From Micavibrio_A sp040381535 (GTDB taxonomy: Bacteria; Pseudomonadota; Alphaproteobacteria; Micavibrionales; Micavibrionaceae), in contig JBEIHF010000002.1 in assembly GCA_040381535.1 (NCBI GenBank), positions 1-64,000 on the forward strand: DNA of 64,000 bases, given 5' to 3'. Position numbers and translations under genes: made by a program. This document shows, in pieces, positions 16,431 to 25,030 of the stretch. The notes below the pieces were generated by a model. It did not search any database, was not told where the DNA came from, and saw only the letters and a program-made list of their open reading frames with translations. How positions within the stretch are numbered: the stretch's first letter is position 1; every line of letters starts with the position of its first letter.

Positions 16431-17846
16431 ATGCGTACGAAATATCTTCAGGCTTTTGCCGCCATATGTATACTGACGGGTGTTTCCGCCTTCGCGCAGG
16501 ACAAGGTTCTGCCCAGTTCCGCCGAACAGGTGACGCTCTCTTACGCCCCTGTGGTCAAAAAAACATCTCCCGCGGTTGTGAACATCTATACCAAACGCGT
16601 GGTACAAAAACGCATTTCGCCCTTTATGGCCGACCCCATGTTTGAAGAACTTTTCGGCGGTATGGGCATGCAGGGTCTTTCCCGTGAACAGGTTGAAAGC
16701 TCGCTGGGATCTGGTGTGATCCTCGAAGGCGATGGCCTCATCATCACGAATGCACATGTGGTAAAAGACGCGCAGGAAATCGTCGTGGTGCTTTCCGACC
16801 GCCGCGAATTCGATGCCAAAGTATCTCTTTCCGATGAACGCTCCGACCTCGCCATTTTACGCGTAGACACCAAGGGTGAATTTTTGCCCGTCGCACCGCT
16901 CAAACCATCCGAAGCATTGGAAGTGGGGGACATCGTGATCGCCATCGGCAATCCGTTCGGCGTGGGCCAAACGGTAACGAGCGGTATTGTTTCCGCATTG
17001 GCGCGCTCTTCGCTCAACATCAATGACTTCAATTTCTTCATTCAAACCGATGCCGCCATCAACCCTGGCAACTCGGGCGGGCCTTTGGTATCCATGGATG
17101 GCGGTGTGGTCGGCATCAATTCCGCAATCTTTTCAAAATCTGGCGGCTCGCTCGGCATCGGTTTTGCCATTCCGTCCGAAATGGTCGCGACCGTTATCGC
17201 CGCTGAAAAAGGCGGAAATCACAGTTCGGTTATTTCCCGCACATGGGTCGGAATCAATGGCCAGCAAGTCACCGCTGATATTGCGGAATCGCTCAACCTT
17301 AATCGCCCCGCAGGCGTGCTGATCACCTCCATCCATCCTGCCAGCCCGCTTTTGAAAAAAGGCATGAAGGTCGGCGACGTGGTTGTAAAAATAAATGGCA
17401 AGGAAGTACACGATACGGCAGAATTAAAATTCCGTCTTGCCACTATGCCGCTCGGCGAAGGCATCACGCTCGATGTATTACGCAAAGGTGAATCTAAATC
17501 CTTCACGACGAAAGCCATCGCACCGCCGGATTCCCCTGCGCGCGATGAAACCAAAGTCGAAGGCAAAAATCCTTTGAACGGTGCCACGTTCGGCAACATC
17601 AATCCTGCCGTTTCGGTGGAACTCAATCTGGCACCTGACGCAAAAGGTGTGGTGGTTTTGGATGTGGCTTCAAACCAAAGCGCTTCGCGTCTTCTGGTCC
17701 GCGGTGATCTGTTGCAGGCCGTCAACGGCATGGAAATCAAGGATACGAAATCGCTCAAAGAGGCCTTGAACAAATCCACCAAACAAAAGGGTTTTGCGCT
17801 GGTGCTGGAGCGTGGCGGCCAGAAAACCCAAGTCGTAATACATTAA
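16431..17846 (+). CDS. Periplasmic Do-family serine protease (DegP/HtrA type)
   Basis: A 471-residue secreted protease and chaperone that degrades misfolded envelope proteins. The start at 16431 is preferred over the ATG at 16425, since GAGGGG lies seven bases upstream. A signal peptide ends near SAFAQ (about residue 23). The catalytic triad is visible as His109 (ITNAHVV), Asp139 (RSDLAIL) and Ser215 (NPGNSGGPL). Two PDZ domains follow at about 255-345 and 375-470; the first has PAGVLITSIHPASPLLKKGMKVGD. It lies alone after the ribosomal terminator, with rarA 41 bases downstream. DegP, DegQ and MucD cannot be told apart here. Confidence 0.93.
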   Translation: MRTKYLQAFAAICILTGVSAFAQDKVLPSSAEQVTLSYAPVVKKTSPAVVNIYTKRVVQKRISPFMADPMFEELFGGMGMQGLSREQVESSLGSGVILEGDGLIITNAHVVKDAQEIVVVLSDRREFDAKVSLSDERSDLAILRVDTKGEFLPVAPLKPSEALEVGDIVIAIGNPFGVGQTVTSGIVSALARSSLNINDFNFFIQTDAAINPGNSGGPLVSMDGGVVGINSAIFSKSGGSLGIGFAIPSEMVATVIAAEKGGNHSSVISRTWVGINGQQVTADIAESLNLNRPAGVLITSIHPASPLLKKGMKVGDVVVKINGKEVHDTAELKFRLATMPLGEGITLDVLRKGESKSFTTKAIAPPDSPARDETKVEGKNPLNGATFGNINPAVSVELNLAPDAKGVVVLDVASNQSASRLLVRGDLLQAVNGMEIKDTKSLKEALNKSTKQKGFALVLERGGQKTQVVIH

Positions 17847-17887
17847 AAAGACTGGCTTTTAAGGCCTGTTCGCCCTATGTTCTTGTT

Positions 17888-19192
17888 ATGCCCAATTCCC
17901 TCTTCGATGTTGAAGACGACCACAGCCGTGACGCTCCGCGTCCTCTGGCGGATCGTCTGCGGCCACAATCTTTGGAAACGATTGTAGGCCAAGATCATCT
18001 GGTGGGTGAAGGTGGAGCGCTCCGCCGTATGGTAGAATCTGGAACGCTGGGTTCCATCATTCTCTGGGGACCCCCAGGATGCGGAAAGACGACGATCGCA
18101 CGCATCCTCGCGCAACACACCGATTTGCATTTCGAACAAATTTCGGCAATTTTTTCGGGCGTCGCTGACCTAAAAAAAGCTTTTGAATCTGCGAAACTGC
18201 GCCGCCGCAACGGGCGCGGCACATTGTTGTTCGTGGACGAAATCCACCGCTTCAACAAATCACAGCAGGATGCGTTTTTGCCTGTCATGGAAGACGGGAC
18301 GATCATCTTGATCGGCGCCACCACGGAAAATCCATCCTTCGAATTGAACGGGGCTTTGCTTTCACGCGCGCAAGTATTGGTGCTCAAACGCCTCGATGAC
18401 GACGCTTTGGAAAAAATTATCCAACGTGCCGAAGAGGATGCAGGTAAAAAATTACCGCTCGACAAACATGCCCGTGAAACGCTCAAAGCTATGTCCGACG
18501 GGGACGGGCGCTATGCGCTGTCTTTGGCGGAACAAGTGCTGACCCAGCCGAAAACACTGGATACAACGGCACTCACCGAACTCCTGCAAAAACGCGCGCC
18601 GCTCTACGACAAGAAAGACGATTCCCATTACAATCTGATTTCCGCCCTGCATAAATCCGTGCGCGGCAGTGATGCCGATGCCGCTTTGTATTGGCTCACC
18701 CGCATGTTGAATGGCGGCGAGGACCCGCGCTACATTGCGCGCCGTGTTGCACGCATGGCGGTGGAAGATGTTGGTATGGCCGACCCTCAGGCTATTCAGG
18801 TGGCATTGAATGCGTGGGAAATGTATGAACGTGTCGGCTCCCCCGAAGGCGAACTCGCGATTGCGCAGGCGGTTATTTACATGGCGACCGCGCCTAAATC
18901 GAACGCGGCGTATGCAGCTTATGGCGCGGCAAAACGAGCGGCTAAGGAAACGGGATCGCTTATGCCGCCCAAACATATCTTGAACGCGCCCACAAAATTA
19001 ATGAAAAATCTCGGTTATTCCGAAGGCTATGAATACGATCACGGCACCGAGGAAGCCTTCTCTGGGCAGGATTATTTCCCCGATGGCATGAAGCGAGAAG
19101 TGTTTTATGACCCCCCGGAGCGCGGATTCGAGCGCGAAATCCGCAAACGTCTCGACTATTGGGCAAAATTGAGAGATAAGAAGAACGGTTAA
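17888..19192 (+). CDS. rarA: Replication-associated recombination protein A (AAA+ ATPase)
   Basis: RarA (MgsA/WRNIP1 family) acts at stalled replication forks and binds SSB. The 434-residue protein has Walker A GPPGCGKTT (residues 61-69), Walker B with LLFVDEIHRFNKSQQDAFLPVMEDG, and sensor 1 IGATTENPSFELNGALLSRAQVL. The C-terminal part holds YWLTRMLNGGEDPRYIARR and the MPPKHILNAPTKLMK block typical of the tetramerisation domain. No Shine-Dalgarno site is evident; a TATGTT hexamer lies six bases before the ATG. Confidence 0.95.
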   Translation: MPNSLFDVEDDHSRDAPRPLADRLRPQSLETIVGQDHLVGEGGALRRMVESGTLGSIILWGPPGCGKTTIARILAQHTDLHFEQISAIFSGVADLKKAFESAKLRRRNGRGTLLFVDEIHRFNKSQQDAFLPVMEDGTIILIGATTENPSFELNGALLSRAQVLVLKRLDDDALEKIIQRAEEDAGKKLPLDKHARETLKAMSDGDGRYALSLAEQVLTQPKTLDTTALTELLQKRAPLYDKKDDSHYNLISALHKSVRGSDADAALYWLTRMLNGGEDPRYIARRVARMAVEDVGMADPQAIQVALNAWEMYERVGSPEGELAIAQAVIYMATAPKSNAAYAAYGAAKRAAKETGSLMPPKHILNAPTKLMKNLGYSEGYEYDHGTEEAFSGQDYFPDGMKREVFYDPPERGFEREIRKRLDYWAKLRDKKNG

Positions 19193-19203
19193 GGCGGGGT
19201 CCA

Positions 19204-19584
19204 ATGTACATGATAGCGGCCATAGCGGCAGGCGGTGCCATAGGTTCGGTTTTACGCCATTATGCGGGCAAAGCCGCACTGACGATGCTTGGTAGCGGTT
19301 TTCCCTACGGCACTTTGTTCGTGAATGTATTTGGCTCTTTCATTATGGGTACGCTGGTCGGTCTTTTCGCCCATACCACAACCCCTTCGCAGGAAATGCG
19401 TGCTTTTTTGACAGTCGGGTTGCTCGGCGGGTTCACAACTTTTTCCAGTTTTTCTTTGGATGTCGTCACGCTCTATGACCGCGGCGAAATGCTTTCCGCC
19501 GCGCTGTATGTATTTTTATCTTTGACCCTTTCTCTGGCGGGCATATTTGCCGGATTGTTTTTAACGAGAAGTTTTGCCGCATGA
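19204..19584 (+). CDS. crcB: Fluoride ion exporter CrcB/FluC
   Basis: A small inner-membrane channel that exports fluoride. The 126-residue protein has four hydrophobic segments and the family motifs GGAIGSVLRHY, GTLFVNVFGSFIMG (with the pore Asn) and GLLGGFTTFSSFSLDVV, including the Phe-box. It is a single gene, so the channel would be a homodimer. It overlaps the next gene by four bases (ATGA). No fluoride riboswitch was recognised upstream, where only 11 bases separate it from rarA. Confidence 0.93.
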   Translation: MYMIAAIAAGGAIGSVLRHYAGKAALTMLGSGFPYGTLFVNVFGSFIMGTLVGLFAHTTTPSQEMRAFLTVGLLGGFTTFSSFSLDVVTLYDRGEMLSAALYVFLSLTLSLAGIFAGLFLTRSFAA

Positions 19585-20555
19585 AAGACGTTCAACACAT
19601 AACCATTCCGCAGGATGACGACGGACAGAGGCTGGACCGCTGGCTGAAGAAAAACGTCGAAGAGATGTCTTTCGTCATGGCGCAAAAACTCATCCGCACG
19701 GGCCAGATCCGTGTAGACGGCAAACGCGCAAAACCCGATACGCGTCTTGTCGCTGGTCAGGAAATCCGCTTGCCGCCCATGGATGAACGCCCTGAAAAAA
19801 TCGATGGCTATCGTTTACGTGAATCCGATGCGGAATTGATAATCAACGCGGTGATTTATGATGACGGTGAAATCCTCGCCATCAACAAACCGCCGGGCAT
19901 TGCATCTCAAGGCGGTATGAATATCGAACGTCACATTGACGGTATGCTGGAAGCGCTTTCTAATAAAGAAGGTATAAAACCGCGCCTCGTTCACCGTCTG
20001 GATAAAGACACATCGGGCGTTATGCTTTTGGCACGTTCCGCCGACATGGCGCGCAAATTGGGGCGGATGTTCCAAAGCCGCGACATGAAGAAAATCTACT
20101 GGGCTGTCACAGCGCCCGCACCGACGGAAATGGAAGGCGAAATCAAAGCGCCGATTCTTAAGTCCGTCGAAGGTCCGAATAAAGACAAGATGGTTGTCGA
20201 TCATAAGGAAGGCCAAAAGGCTTATACGAATTACGAAGTTATGGAAGTTGCATCTAACAAGGCCGCCTTTGTCGCCTTTATGCCCAAGACAGGCCGCACG
20301 CACCAGATTCGCGTCCACGCTGCCCATATGGGCTTTCCGCTTCTGGGCGATGATAAATACGGTGTCAAAGCCGCGCTCGAAGGGCCGGGTATTCCCAATC
20401 GCCTTCATCTTCATGCACGCTCGTTGCAGTTTATGCATCCTGTTACAAAGAAGCGCATGAAATTGACCGCACCTCTGCCCGAGGACCTCGCCCGCAGCTG
20501 GGATGCGTTTGGTTTCCAGAAAAAACCGGATCACGAGCCTTTTGCCGATTTTTAA
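19581..20555 (+). CDS. rluC: RluC/RluD-type pseudouridine synthase
   Basis: Converts uridines in 23S rRNA to pseudouridine. The 324-residue protein has an N-terminal S4 domain (about 10-70: QRLDRWLKKNVEEMSFVMAQKLIRTGQIRVDGKR) and the catalytic domain with LVHRLDKDTSGVMLLAR, where Asp141 is the catalytic residue. PKTGRTHQIRVHAAHMGFPLLGDDKYG is a second hallmark. RluC is the best guess on length and location beside crcB; RluD cannot be excluded. Confidence 0.88.
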   Translation: MKDVQHITIPQDDDGQRLDRWLKKNVEEMSFVMAQKLIRTGQIRVDGKRAKPDTRLVAGQEIRLPPMDERPEKIDGYRLRESDAELIINAVIYDDGEILAINKPPGIASQGGMNIERHIDGMLEALSNKEGIKPRLVHRLDKDTSGVMLLARSADMARKLGRMFQSRDMKKIYWAVTAPAPTEMEGEIKAPILKSVEGPNKDKMVVDHKEGQKAYTNYEVMEVASNKAAFVAFMPKTGRTHQIRVHAAHMGFPLLGDDKYGVKAALEGPGIPNRLHLHARSLQFMHPVTKKRMKLTAPLPEDLARSWDAFGFQKKPDHEPFADF

Positions 20556-20558
20556 GCT

Positions 20559-20585
20559 TTTACAGGGATTTGCGCCTGATATACT
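20559..20585 (+). promoter_or_regulatory. Possible promoter giving a leaderless mRNA for the gene at 20592
   Basis: TTTACA (20559-20564), a 15-base spacer and TATACT (20580-20585) lie with only six bases between the -10 element and the ATG. No Shine-Dalgarno site precedes the start. The transcript would begin at or next to the start codon. The short spacer lowers confidence. Confidence 0.4.
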
Positions 20586-20591
20586 GCCCTC

Positions 20592-21533
20592 ATGAATTCA
20601 TCCGAATGGCGTAAAAAATCTTTCACTTGGGGCAAGCGCTTGACGCTGGTCGTGCTTATCGTGGGCGGGCTCATCTACGGCGTCCTTGCGCTTGCAGAAC
20701 GTTCTAAGGATGCCTTGCGTCAGGGCTTCGAAGCACAATTGACCAAAGCTACGGGCCATAAAGCAGAAATCACGGAAATGATTTCGGCGGAACTCGTTCC
20801 CAATGTCGCATTTCGCATGAAAGGCATCTATCTGCGCGATGCTGCAAATATCGACAACGCGTTTTTAAAAATTGATCAGGCTTATTTATCTACATCTTTT
20901 TGGTCGATGGTTATCGGCGTTGGCAAATATTACGGATTCGAATTCAAGGGAATGGAAATGTCAGGGGGGCTTTGGTTTCCCAAAAAAGCATCTTTGAGAT
21001 TTGTTGGAATTTCCGATCCGGCTCCCGAGACCACGCCCGCGATTTTTCTGATAGACGGCGTATACAACGATCTGCCGCTTTTGATCACGGCGGAATTGCA
21101 ACGCAAAATAAAAAGCCATGGACCGTTTTATTCTTTGTCCGATGATTTTCCGGTAACGTTTAAACTAGGATCAAACGAAGGCAACGCCACATACAAGCGC
21201 AGTTTTCTCGATGCGGGACTTTATGACGGCCTGATGACACGTGACGGACAGGAACTCCGCTTCAAAATCGAATTGGAAGAGAGTAAACCGCTGAAAATAA
21301 AGGTGAGAGGCGCTTTGGGCGGCGTGCATTTTAACGCTGTATTAACCAAATCGGGCGAAGATGATCTCCTGAAGATTTCTTCGGAAAGCCAAAAAGATAG
21401 CGACCTTGCTGATCTCAAAAAATTCGTCGAAGCATTTTTGAAGGATTTAGGCTTCTCTGAAAAAGATCTGACCATCACCTATGACGCCGTGCTTCCAACC
21501 GCGTCACAAACCGAGGATAAAAAAGAACAATGA
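20592..21533 (+). CDS. Membrane-anchored AsmA-like protein
   Basis: A 313-residue protein with one N-terminal membrane segment (about 18-38, LTLVVLIVGGLIYGVLALA) and a long periplasmic part. The stretch after the anchor (LRQGFEAQLTKATGHKAEITEMISAELVPNVAFRMKGIYLRD) resembles the N-terminal repeat of AsmA/DUF748 proteins, which help lipid transport or outer-membrane biogenesis. It is much shorter than true AsmA (~600). The family assignment is inference from pattern only. It overlaps the next gene by four bases, suggesting co-translation. Confidence 0.6.
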   Translation: MNSSEWRKKSFTWGKRLTLVVLIVGGLIYGVLALAERSKDALRQGFEAQLTKATGHKAEITEMISAELVPNVAFRMKGIYLRDAANIDNAFLKIDQAYLSTSFWSMVIGVGKYYGFEFKGMEMSGGLWFPKKASLRFVGISDPAPETTPAIFLIDGVYNDLPLLITAELQRKIKSHGPFYSLSDDFPVTFKLGSNEGNATYKRSFLDAGLYDGLMTRDGQELRFKIELEESKPLKIKVRGALGGVHFNAVLTKSGEDDLLKISSESQKDSDLADLKKFVEAFLKDLGFSEKDLTITYDAVLPTASQTEDKKEQ

Positions 21534-22237
21534 AACGCGTTTATAAACTCGCTTCGTTTAACAAAACCGAAGACGGATTTATCATCCAGTTGGATGGCAA
21601 GACGGTAAAAACTCCGTCGGGTCAACCCTTGGCCGCGCCGAACAAGCAAATGGCCGAAACTATTGTCGCGGAATGGGGTGCGCAGGGAGATGAGATCATT
21701 GCCGATTCCATGCCCATCACTATGATGTTGAATACCGCGATTGACCGTATGCGCGACCGCGACATGATCACCAAAAATCTTTTGAAATATCTTGATACAG
21801 ATCTTCTTTGCTACCGGGTGAAAGAACCGATTGATCTGGCCAAACGCCAAAAAGAAGTCTGGGATCGTTGGCTGACATGGTTCGACGAACAATTCGAAAG
21901 CCCACTCGAAGTCACGTTCAAGCTGGACGCGCTGACACAGGATCCAGACACGCACAAGCAGATCTGGAATTATCTTGAATCTCTGGATGATTACTACTTT
22001 ACGGTGTTGCAGATCATAACGTCCTTGTCCGGATCGATTGTTCTGGGCCTTGCTTTCTTGGAGCATGAAGCCATGGCTGAAGATGTATATAGCGCAGCCG
22101 AACTCGAAGAAATCTATCAAGCGCAAATCGCCGGCGAAGACGAACACGGTGCCGACCCCGTGCAGGAGCGCCGTCAGAAAGCCATGAAACGCGATTTGGC
22201 TGCCTCGAAGAACTTCCTCGACCTCCTCAATGACTGA
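21530..22237 (+). CDS. ATP12-family F1-ATPase assembly chaperone
   Basis: ATP12 proteins bind the free alpha subunit of F1 during ATP synthase assembly; in bacteria they are found mainly in Alphaproteobacteria. The 235-residue protein shows QLDGKTVKTPSGQPLAAPN near residues 22-40, VAEWGAQGDEI, and MPITMMLNTAIDRM followed by KNLLKYLDTDLLCYR, which are ATP12 hallmarks. It is joined to its neighbours by short overlaps: four bases upstream and eight bases with tag downstream. Confidence 0.92.
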   Translation: MKRVYKLASFNKTEDGFIIQLDGKTVKTPSGQPLAAPNKQMAETIVAEWGAQGDEIIADSMPITMMLNTAIDRMRDRDMITKNLLKYLDTDLLCYRVKEPIDLAKRQKEVWDRWLTWFDEQFESPLEVTFKLDALTQDPDTHKQIWNYLESLDDYYFTVLQIITSLSGSIVLGLAFLEHEAMAEDVYSAAELEEIYQAQIAGEDEHGADPVQERRQKAMKRDLAASKNFLDLLND

Positions 22238-22859
22238 TGGCCTTCTAAAAGGCGAAGATAAGAAGCACCGTTGCTGGTGGTGCGGAGCCGATTCTGAATA
22301 TATGCGCTATCACGATCAGGAATGGGGACGTCCCGTTACAGACGATGTACGCTTGTTTGAAAAAATATGCCTCGAAGGCTTTCAGGCCGGGCTAAGCTGG
22401 ATCACGATTTTGCGCAAGCGCGAGAATTTCAGAAAAGCCTTCGATAAATTCGATGTCACAAAGATCGTGAAATACACGCAAAAAGATGTGGAACGCCTTG
22501 TTAAAGACTCGGGCATCATCCGCCATCGCGGCAAAATAGAAAGCACCATCAACAACGCTGAACGTGCTTTAGAACTAAAAAAAGAGTACGGCTCTCTGGC
22601 CGCATATTTCTGGAGCTGGGAACCGGCGCCTGATCAACGTCCGAAGAGATGTGATTTCAAAACGCTGAAACCTCTAGGAAAAACTGACACATCCTTGGCG
22701 CTATCGAAAGATTTAAAAAAACGCGGCTGGTCTTTTGTGGGGCCTACTACTGTCTATGCATTCATGCAGGCGATGGGCATGGTCAACGATCATGTGGAAG
22801 GATGTCATTGCCGCAAAGATATCGAAAAAATCGGGAAATCTTTCGTGCGCTCAAAATAG
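22230..22859 (+). CDS. tag: DNA-3-methyladenine glycosylase I
   Basis: Removes 3-methyladenine from alkylated DNA, starting base-excision repair. The 209-residue protein has the HRCWWCGADSEYMRYHDQEWGRP start, the helix-hairpin region FEKICLEGFQAGLSWITILRKRE, and the C-terminal GPTTVYAFMQAMGMVNDHVEGC. The Cys and His in these end motifs form the zinc snap known in Tag. Its start overlaps the ATP12 gene by eight bases. The sequence after its stop is a decayed gene. Confidence 0.95.
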   Translation: MTDGLLKGEDKKHRCWWCGADSEYMRYHDQEWGRPVTDDVRLFEKICLEGFQAGLSWITILRKRENFRKAFDKFDVTKIVKYTQKDVERLVKDSGIIRHRGKIESTINNAERALELKKEYGSLAAYFWSWEPAPDQRPKRCDFKTLKPLGKTDTSLALSKDLKKRGWSFVGPTTVYAFMQAMGMVNDHVEGCHCRKDIEKIGKSFVRSK

Positions 22860-22981
22860 GGGATGCGGATTCTACTTCTTTGGTGATCTTTTCCTTTTCT
22901 TCCATAACTTTGCGCAATCCTGCGGACAATGCGATAACCACGCAACAGGCGATCCAACAGGCGGAAGCAGGTAAGGCGGTA

Positions 22982-23134
22982 AACCGTATCTTGCTATTCA
23001 AAGATGGACGGATTGTGGAACAGCGCACGCACGACGCCCTGATCGTAAGCCCCGCATCGTATTACAAGAAATTGTATGACATGCAGGCTTTTGATCTGGT
23101 CGGTAAAAACCCCATCATTCTGGGGGTCAAGTAA
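22982..23134 (+). pseudogene. Remnant of the C-terminal end of an ABC transporter ATPase
   Basis: About 50 codons ending at a TAA resemble the final part of an MsbA-type exporter ATPase: NRILLFKDGRIVEQRTHDAL followed by YYKKLYDMQ. In intact proteins this follows the H-loop segment with its conserved His. Here the upstream part in the same frame is unrelated, and the Walker and signature motifs are missing. It looks like the tail left behind after deletion of the rest. It is not preceded by a convincing start of its own. Confidence 0.65.
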
Positions 23135-23148
23135 TGTAAATACTGCAT

Positions 23149-23186
23149 AGAAGCCCCCAGGGAATAATGATCCAAAGGGGGCTTCT
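23149..23186. other. Long perfect hairpin between the ABC remnant and the pirin gene
   Basis: AGAAGCCCCC (23149-23158) pairs perfectly with GGGGGCTTCT (23177-23186) around an 18-base loop. It lacks a T-run on either strand. It may be an old terminator of the lost ABC transporter gene or an RNA processing site in the leader of the pirin gene. Confidence 0.55.
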
Positions 23187-23218
23187 AAGAGTATAAATCT
23201 CAAGAAAGAGAGCACATT

Positions 23219-23911
23219 ATGATCCGAATATATGACTGCGAAATTCGCGGCGCTACCAAAACCGGCTGGCTGGATAGCAAGCACACGTTTTCTTTTGGCA
23301 ATTTTATGGACCCTACGCGCATGGGCTTTAGATCCTTGCGTGTGATCAACGACGATGTCGTATTTCCGGGCGCAGGGTTCGATACGCACCCCCACAGCGA
23401 CATGGAGATCATCACCTACATCCTGAAAGGCGAACTCGCGCATAAAGACTCCTTAGGCACAGGTTCCACCATCCGTCCCGGCGAAATTCAGCGCATGAGT
23501 GCGGGCACAGGTATTTTACATTCGGAATTCAACCCATCGAATGACAACGGCACGCATTTGCTGCAAATCTGGATCCTTCCTGAAAAACGCGGGCTGGAAC
23601 CTTCTTATGAGCAAAAGGCGGTTACACCGAAGGAAGGTGAATTCGTTGTGATTGGTGATCGTAAAGGTACCGATGGCGCGATCACCATCCATCAAGATGT
23701 GACATTTTCGATGGCGCAATTGAAGGATGGTCAGAAAACGTCTTACACCTTCGCCAAAGGTCGCGGTGGGTTTTTGCAAGTCGCCCATGGCTGGATCACA
23801 CTGAACGGTGAAGCTTTGAAAGAAGGCGACGGCGCGGAAATTACAGACACTGATGTCATTAAAATTACCGCCCAGGCGGATTCCGAAGTATTATTGTTCG
23901 ATCTTGCGTAA
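23219..23911 (+). CDS. Pirin-family protein (YhhW-like)
   Basis: A cytoplasmic bicupin; relatives such as YhhW show quercetin 2,3-dioxygenase activity in vitro, but the natural role is unclear. The 230-residue protein shows the metal ligands His57, His59 (DTHPHSDMEIITY), His101 and Glu103 (GILHSEFN). The start is supported by AGAGAG upstream. Its stop codon touches the convergent purN stop with no gap, so the two transcripts meet there. Confidence 0.9.
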   Translation: MIRIYDCEIRGATKTGWLDSKHTFSFGNFMDPTRMGFRSLRVINDDVVFPGAGFDTHPHSDMEIITYILKGELAHKDSLGTGSTIRPGEIQRMSAGTGILHSEFNPSNDNGTHLLQIWILPEKRGLEPSYEQKAVTPKEGEFVVIGDRKGTDGAITIHQDVTFSMAQLKDGQKTSYTFAKGRGGFLQVAHGWITLNGEALKEGDGAEITDTDVIKITAQADSEVLLFDLA

Positions 23912-24499
23912 CTACTTGAGTGAAAGCTCGCCAGACAGGATTTTCTGCAAGGTTTGTATGTAAAAAATCGGTTCGGCGGCTTTTACTTTTTCCTCGATCA
24001 TTTCCATGGAATCGTACGAAGAGACGGGTATTAGTTTTTGCGCAATGATTCGTCCGCGGTCATATTCGCTGTCGACCAGATGAATGGTAATGCCGGTTTC
24101 AACGTCTTTGGCTCTGAACACGGCTTGATGCACATATTTCCCGTACATGCCTTTGCCGCCGTATTTGGGAAGCAAGGCAGGGTGCACGTTTAATATATCG
24201 CCTTTTACGGATGCTATGGTTTTGGGACCTATCAATTTCATGTAACCCGAACACACGACCAGACTGATATAATTATCTAAAAACACATCGGAAATGGCTT
24301 TATCGATATCATCTGCAGTAGTGGTGTTCACCACCGCAGTTTTCAAACCCATATCTTTTGCCCAATCAAGGGCGCCAGCTTTGGTATTGTTACTGACGAG
24401 AACCGTAGCCGCGCCTTTTAATGCGCCACTACGGCACGCTTCGGTGATGGCGTGGGCGGCGCTGCCGTTATGGGATGCAAGAAAACCTATTTTGATCAT
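23912..24499 (-). CDS. purN: Phosphoribosylglycinamide formyltransferase
   Basis: Third step of purine synthesis: moves a formyl group from 10-formyl-THF to GAR. The 195-residue protein shows the catalytic Asn104 and His106 in ILNVHPALLPKYGG and the Asp region TIHLVDSEYDRGRIIAQ near residue 143. In most Alphaproteobacteria purM sits directly upstream of purN; it is absent here. The upstream neighbour is instead a membrane protein gene nine bases away. Confidence 0.9.
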   Translation of the reverse strand: MIKIGFLASHNGSAAHAITEACRSGALKGAATVLVSNNTKAGALDWAKDMGLKTAVVNTTTADDIDKAISDVFLDNYISLVVCSGYMKLIGPKTIASVKGDILNVHPALLPKYGGKGMYGKYVHQAVFRAKDVETGITIHLVDSEYDRGRIIAQKLIPVSSYDSMEMIEEKVKAAEPIFYIQTLQKILSGELSLK

Positions 24500-24508
24500 G
24501 CGTTTCTT

Positions 24509-25024
24509 CTACAGCCAGCTTTTGGGATTAGCAATCCTGTATCCCTTTCCGGCGCGGGCTATACCGTTTGCCACGCGATAAACAAAATACAAAATGGCGG
24601 GACCGAGGGCGATTAGGCTGGCTTTTATTAGAAGCGACTGGTTCGAAATTATGTACTGGTTCATATACTCGGTCAGTTGCTCTTCGGTAATCATACCGCC
24701 CGCTTCCAGTTGCGTTATGGCGCGCATGATAACGCTCTGGTCTCCGGAAACATAGACCCACAATCCCATGATCATGCAACCCAGCAGAATGAAACTTGTA
24801 CCAATCCATATCGTGCCGATCATGTAGGTCATATGGTTGTAAAGAAGCCCGTCTTCTCTATCCCTTGTGCGATAAATATAGGCGCCTATCAGCGCGACAA
24901 CGATAAGGGTCAGCGATAACAACTGCCCGATTGTGTATGGAACAAAACTCAAAATCGTTGATAAAACGATCATGAAATAAAGGACATTGATAATGGTTTT
25001 TTGGCTTTGGGTTTTATCTTCCAT
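24509..25024 (-). CDS. Small membrane protein of unknown function
   Basis: A 171-residue protein with four hydrophobic segments, at about 13-30, 31-50, 70-92 and 135-152, and short charged ends. Between spans 3 and 4 lies a polar loop with QLEAGGMITEEQLTEYMNQY. I do not recognise a specific family, though the layout resembles DUF4870-like proteins. It lies between mutL and purN on the same strand, six bases after mutL's upstream neighbour boundary and nine bases before purN, so co-transcription is likely. Confidence 0.75.
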   Translation of the reverse strand: MEDKTQSQKTIINVLYFMIVLSTILSFVPYTIGQLLSLTLIVVALIGAYIYRTRDREDGLLYNHMTYMIGTIWIGTSFILLGCMIMGLWVYVSGDQSVIMRAITQLEAGGMITEEQLTEYMNQYIISNQSLLIKASLIALGPAILYFVYRVANGIARAGKGYRIANPKSWL

Positions 25025-25030
25025 GATTTC

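Noticed and set aside
22783..23028. An 81-codon - strand frame with a hydrophobic stretch opposite the ABC remnant.
   Set aside because: It lacks start signals, and the + strand reading matches a known family end, so the - strand frame is probably a shadow.
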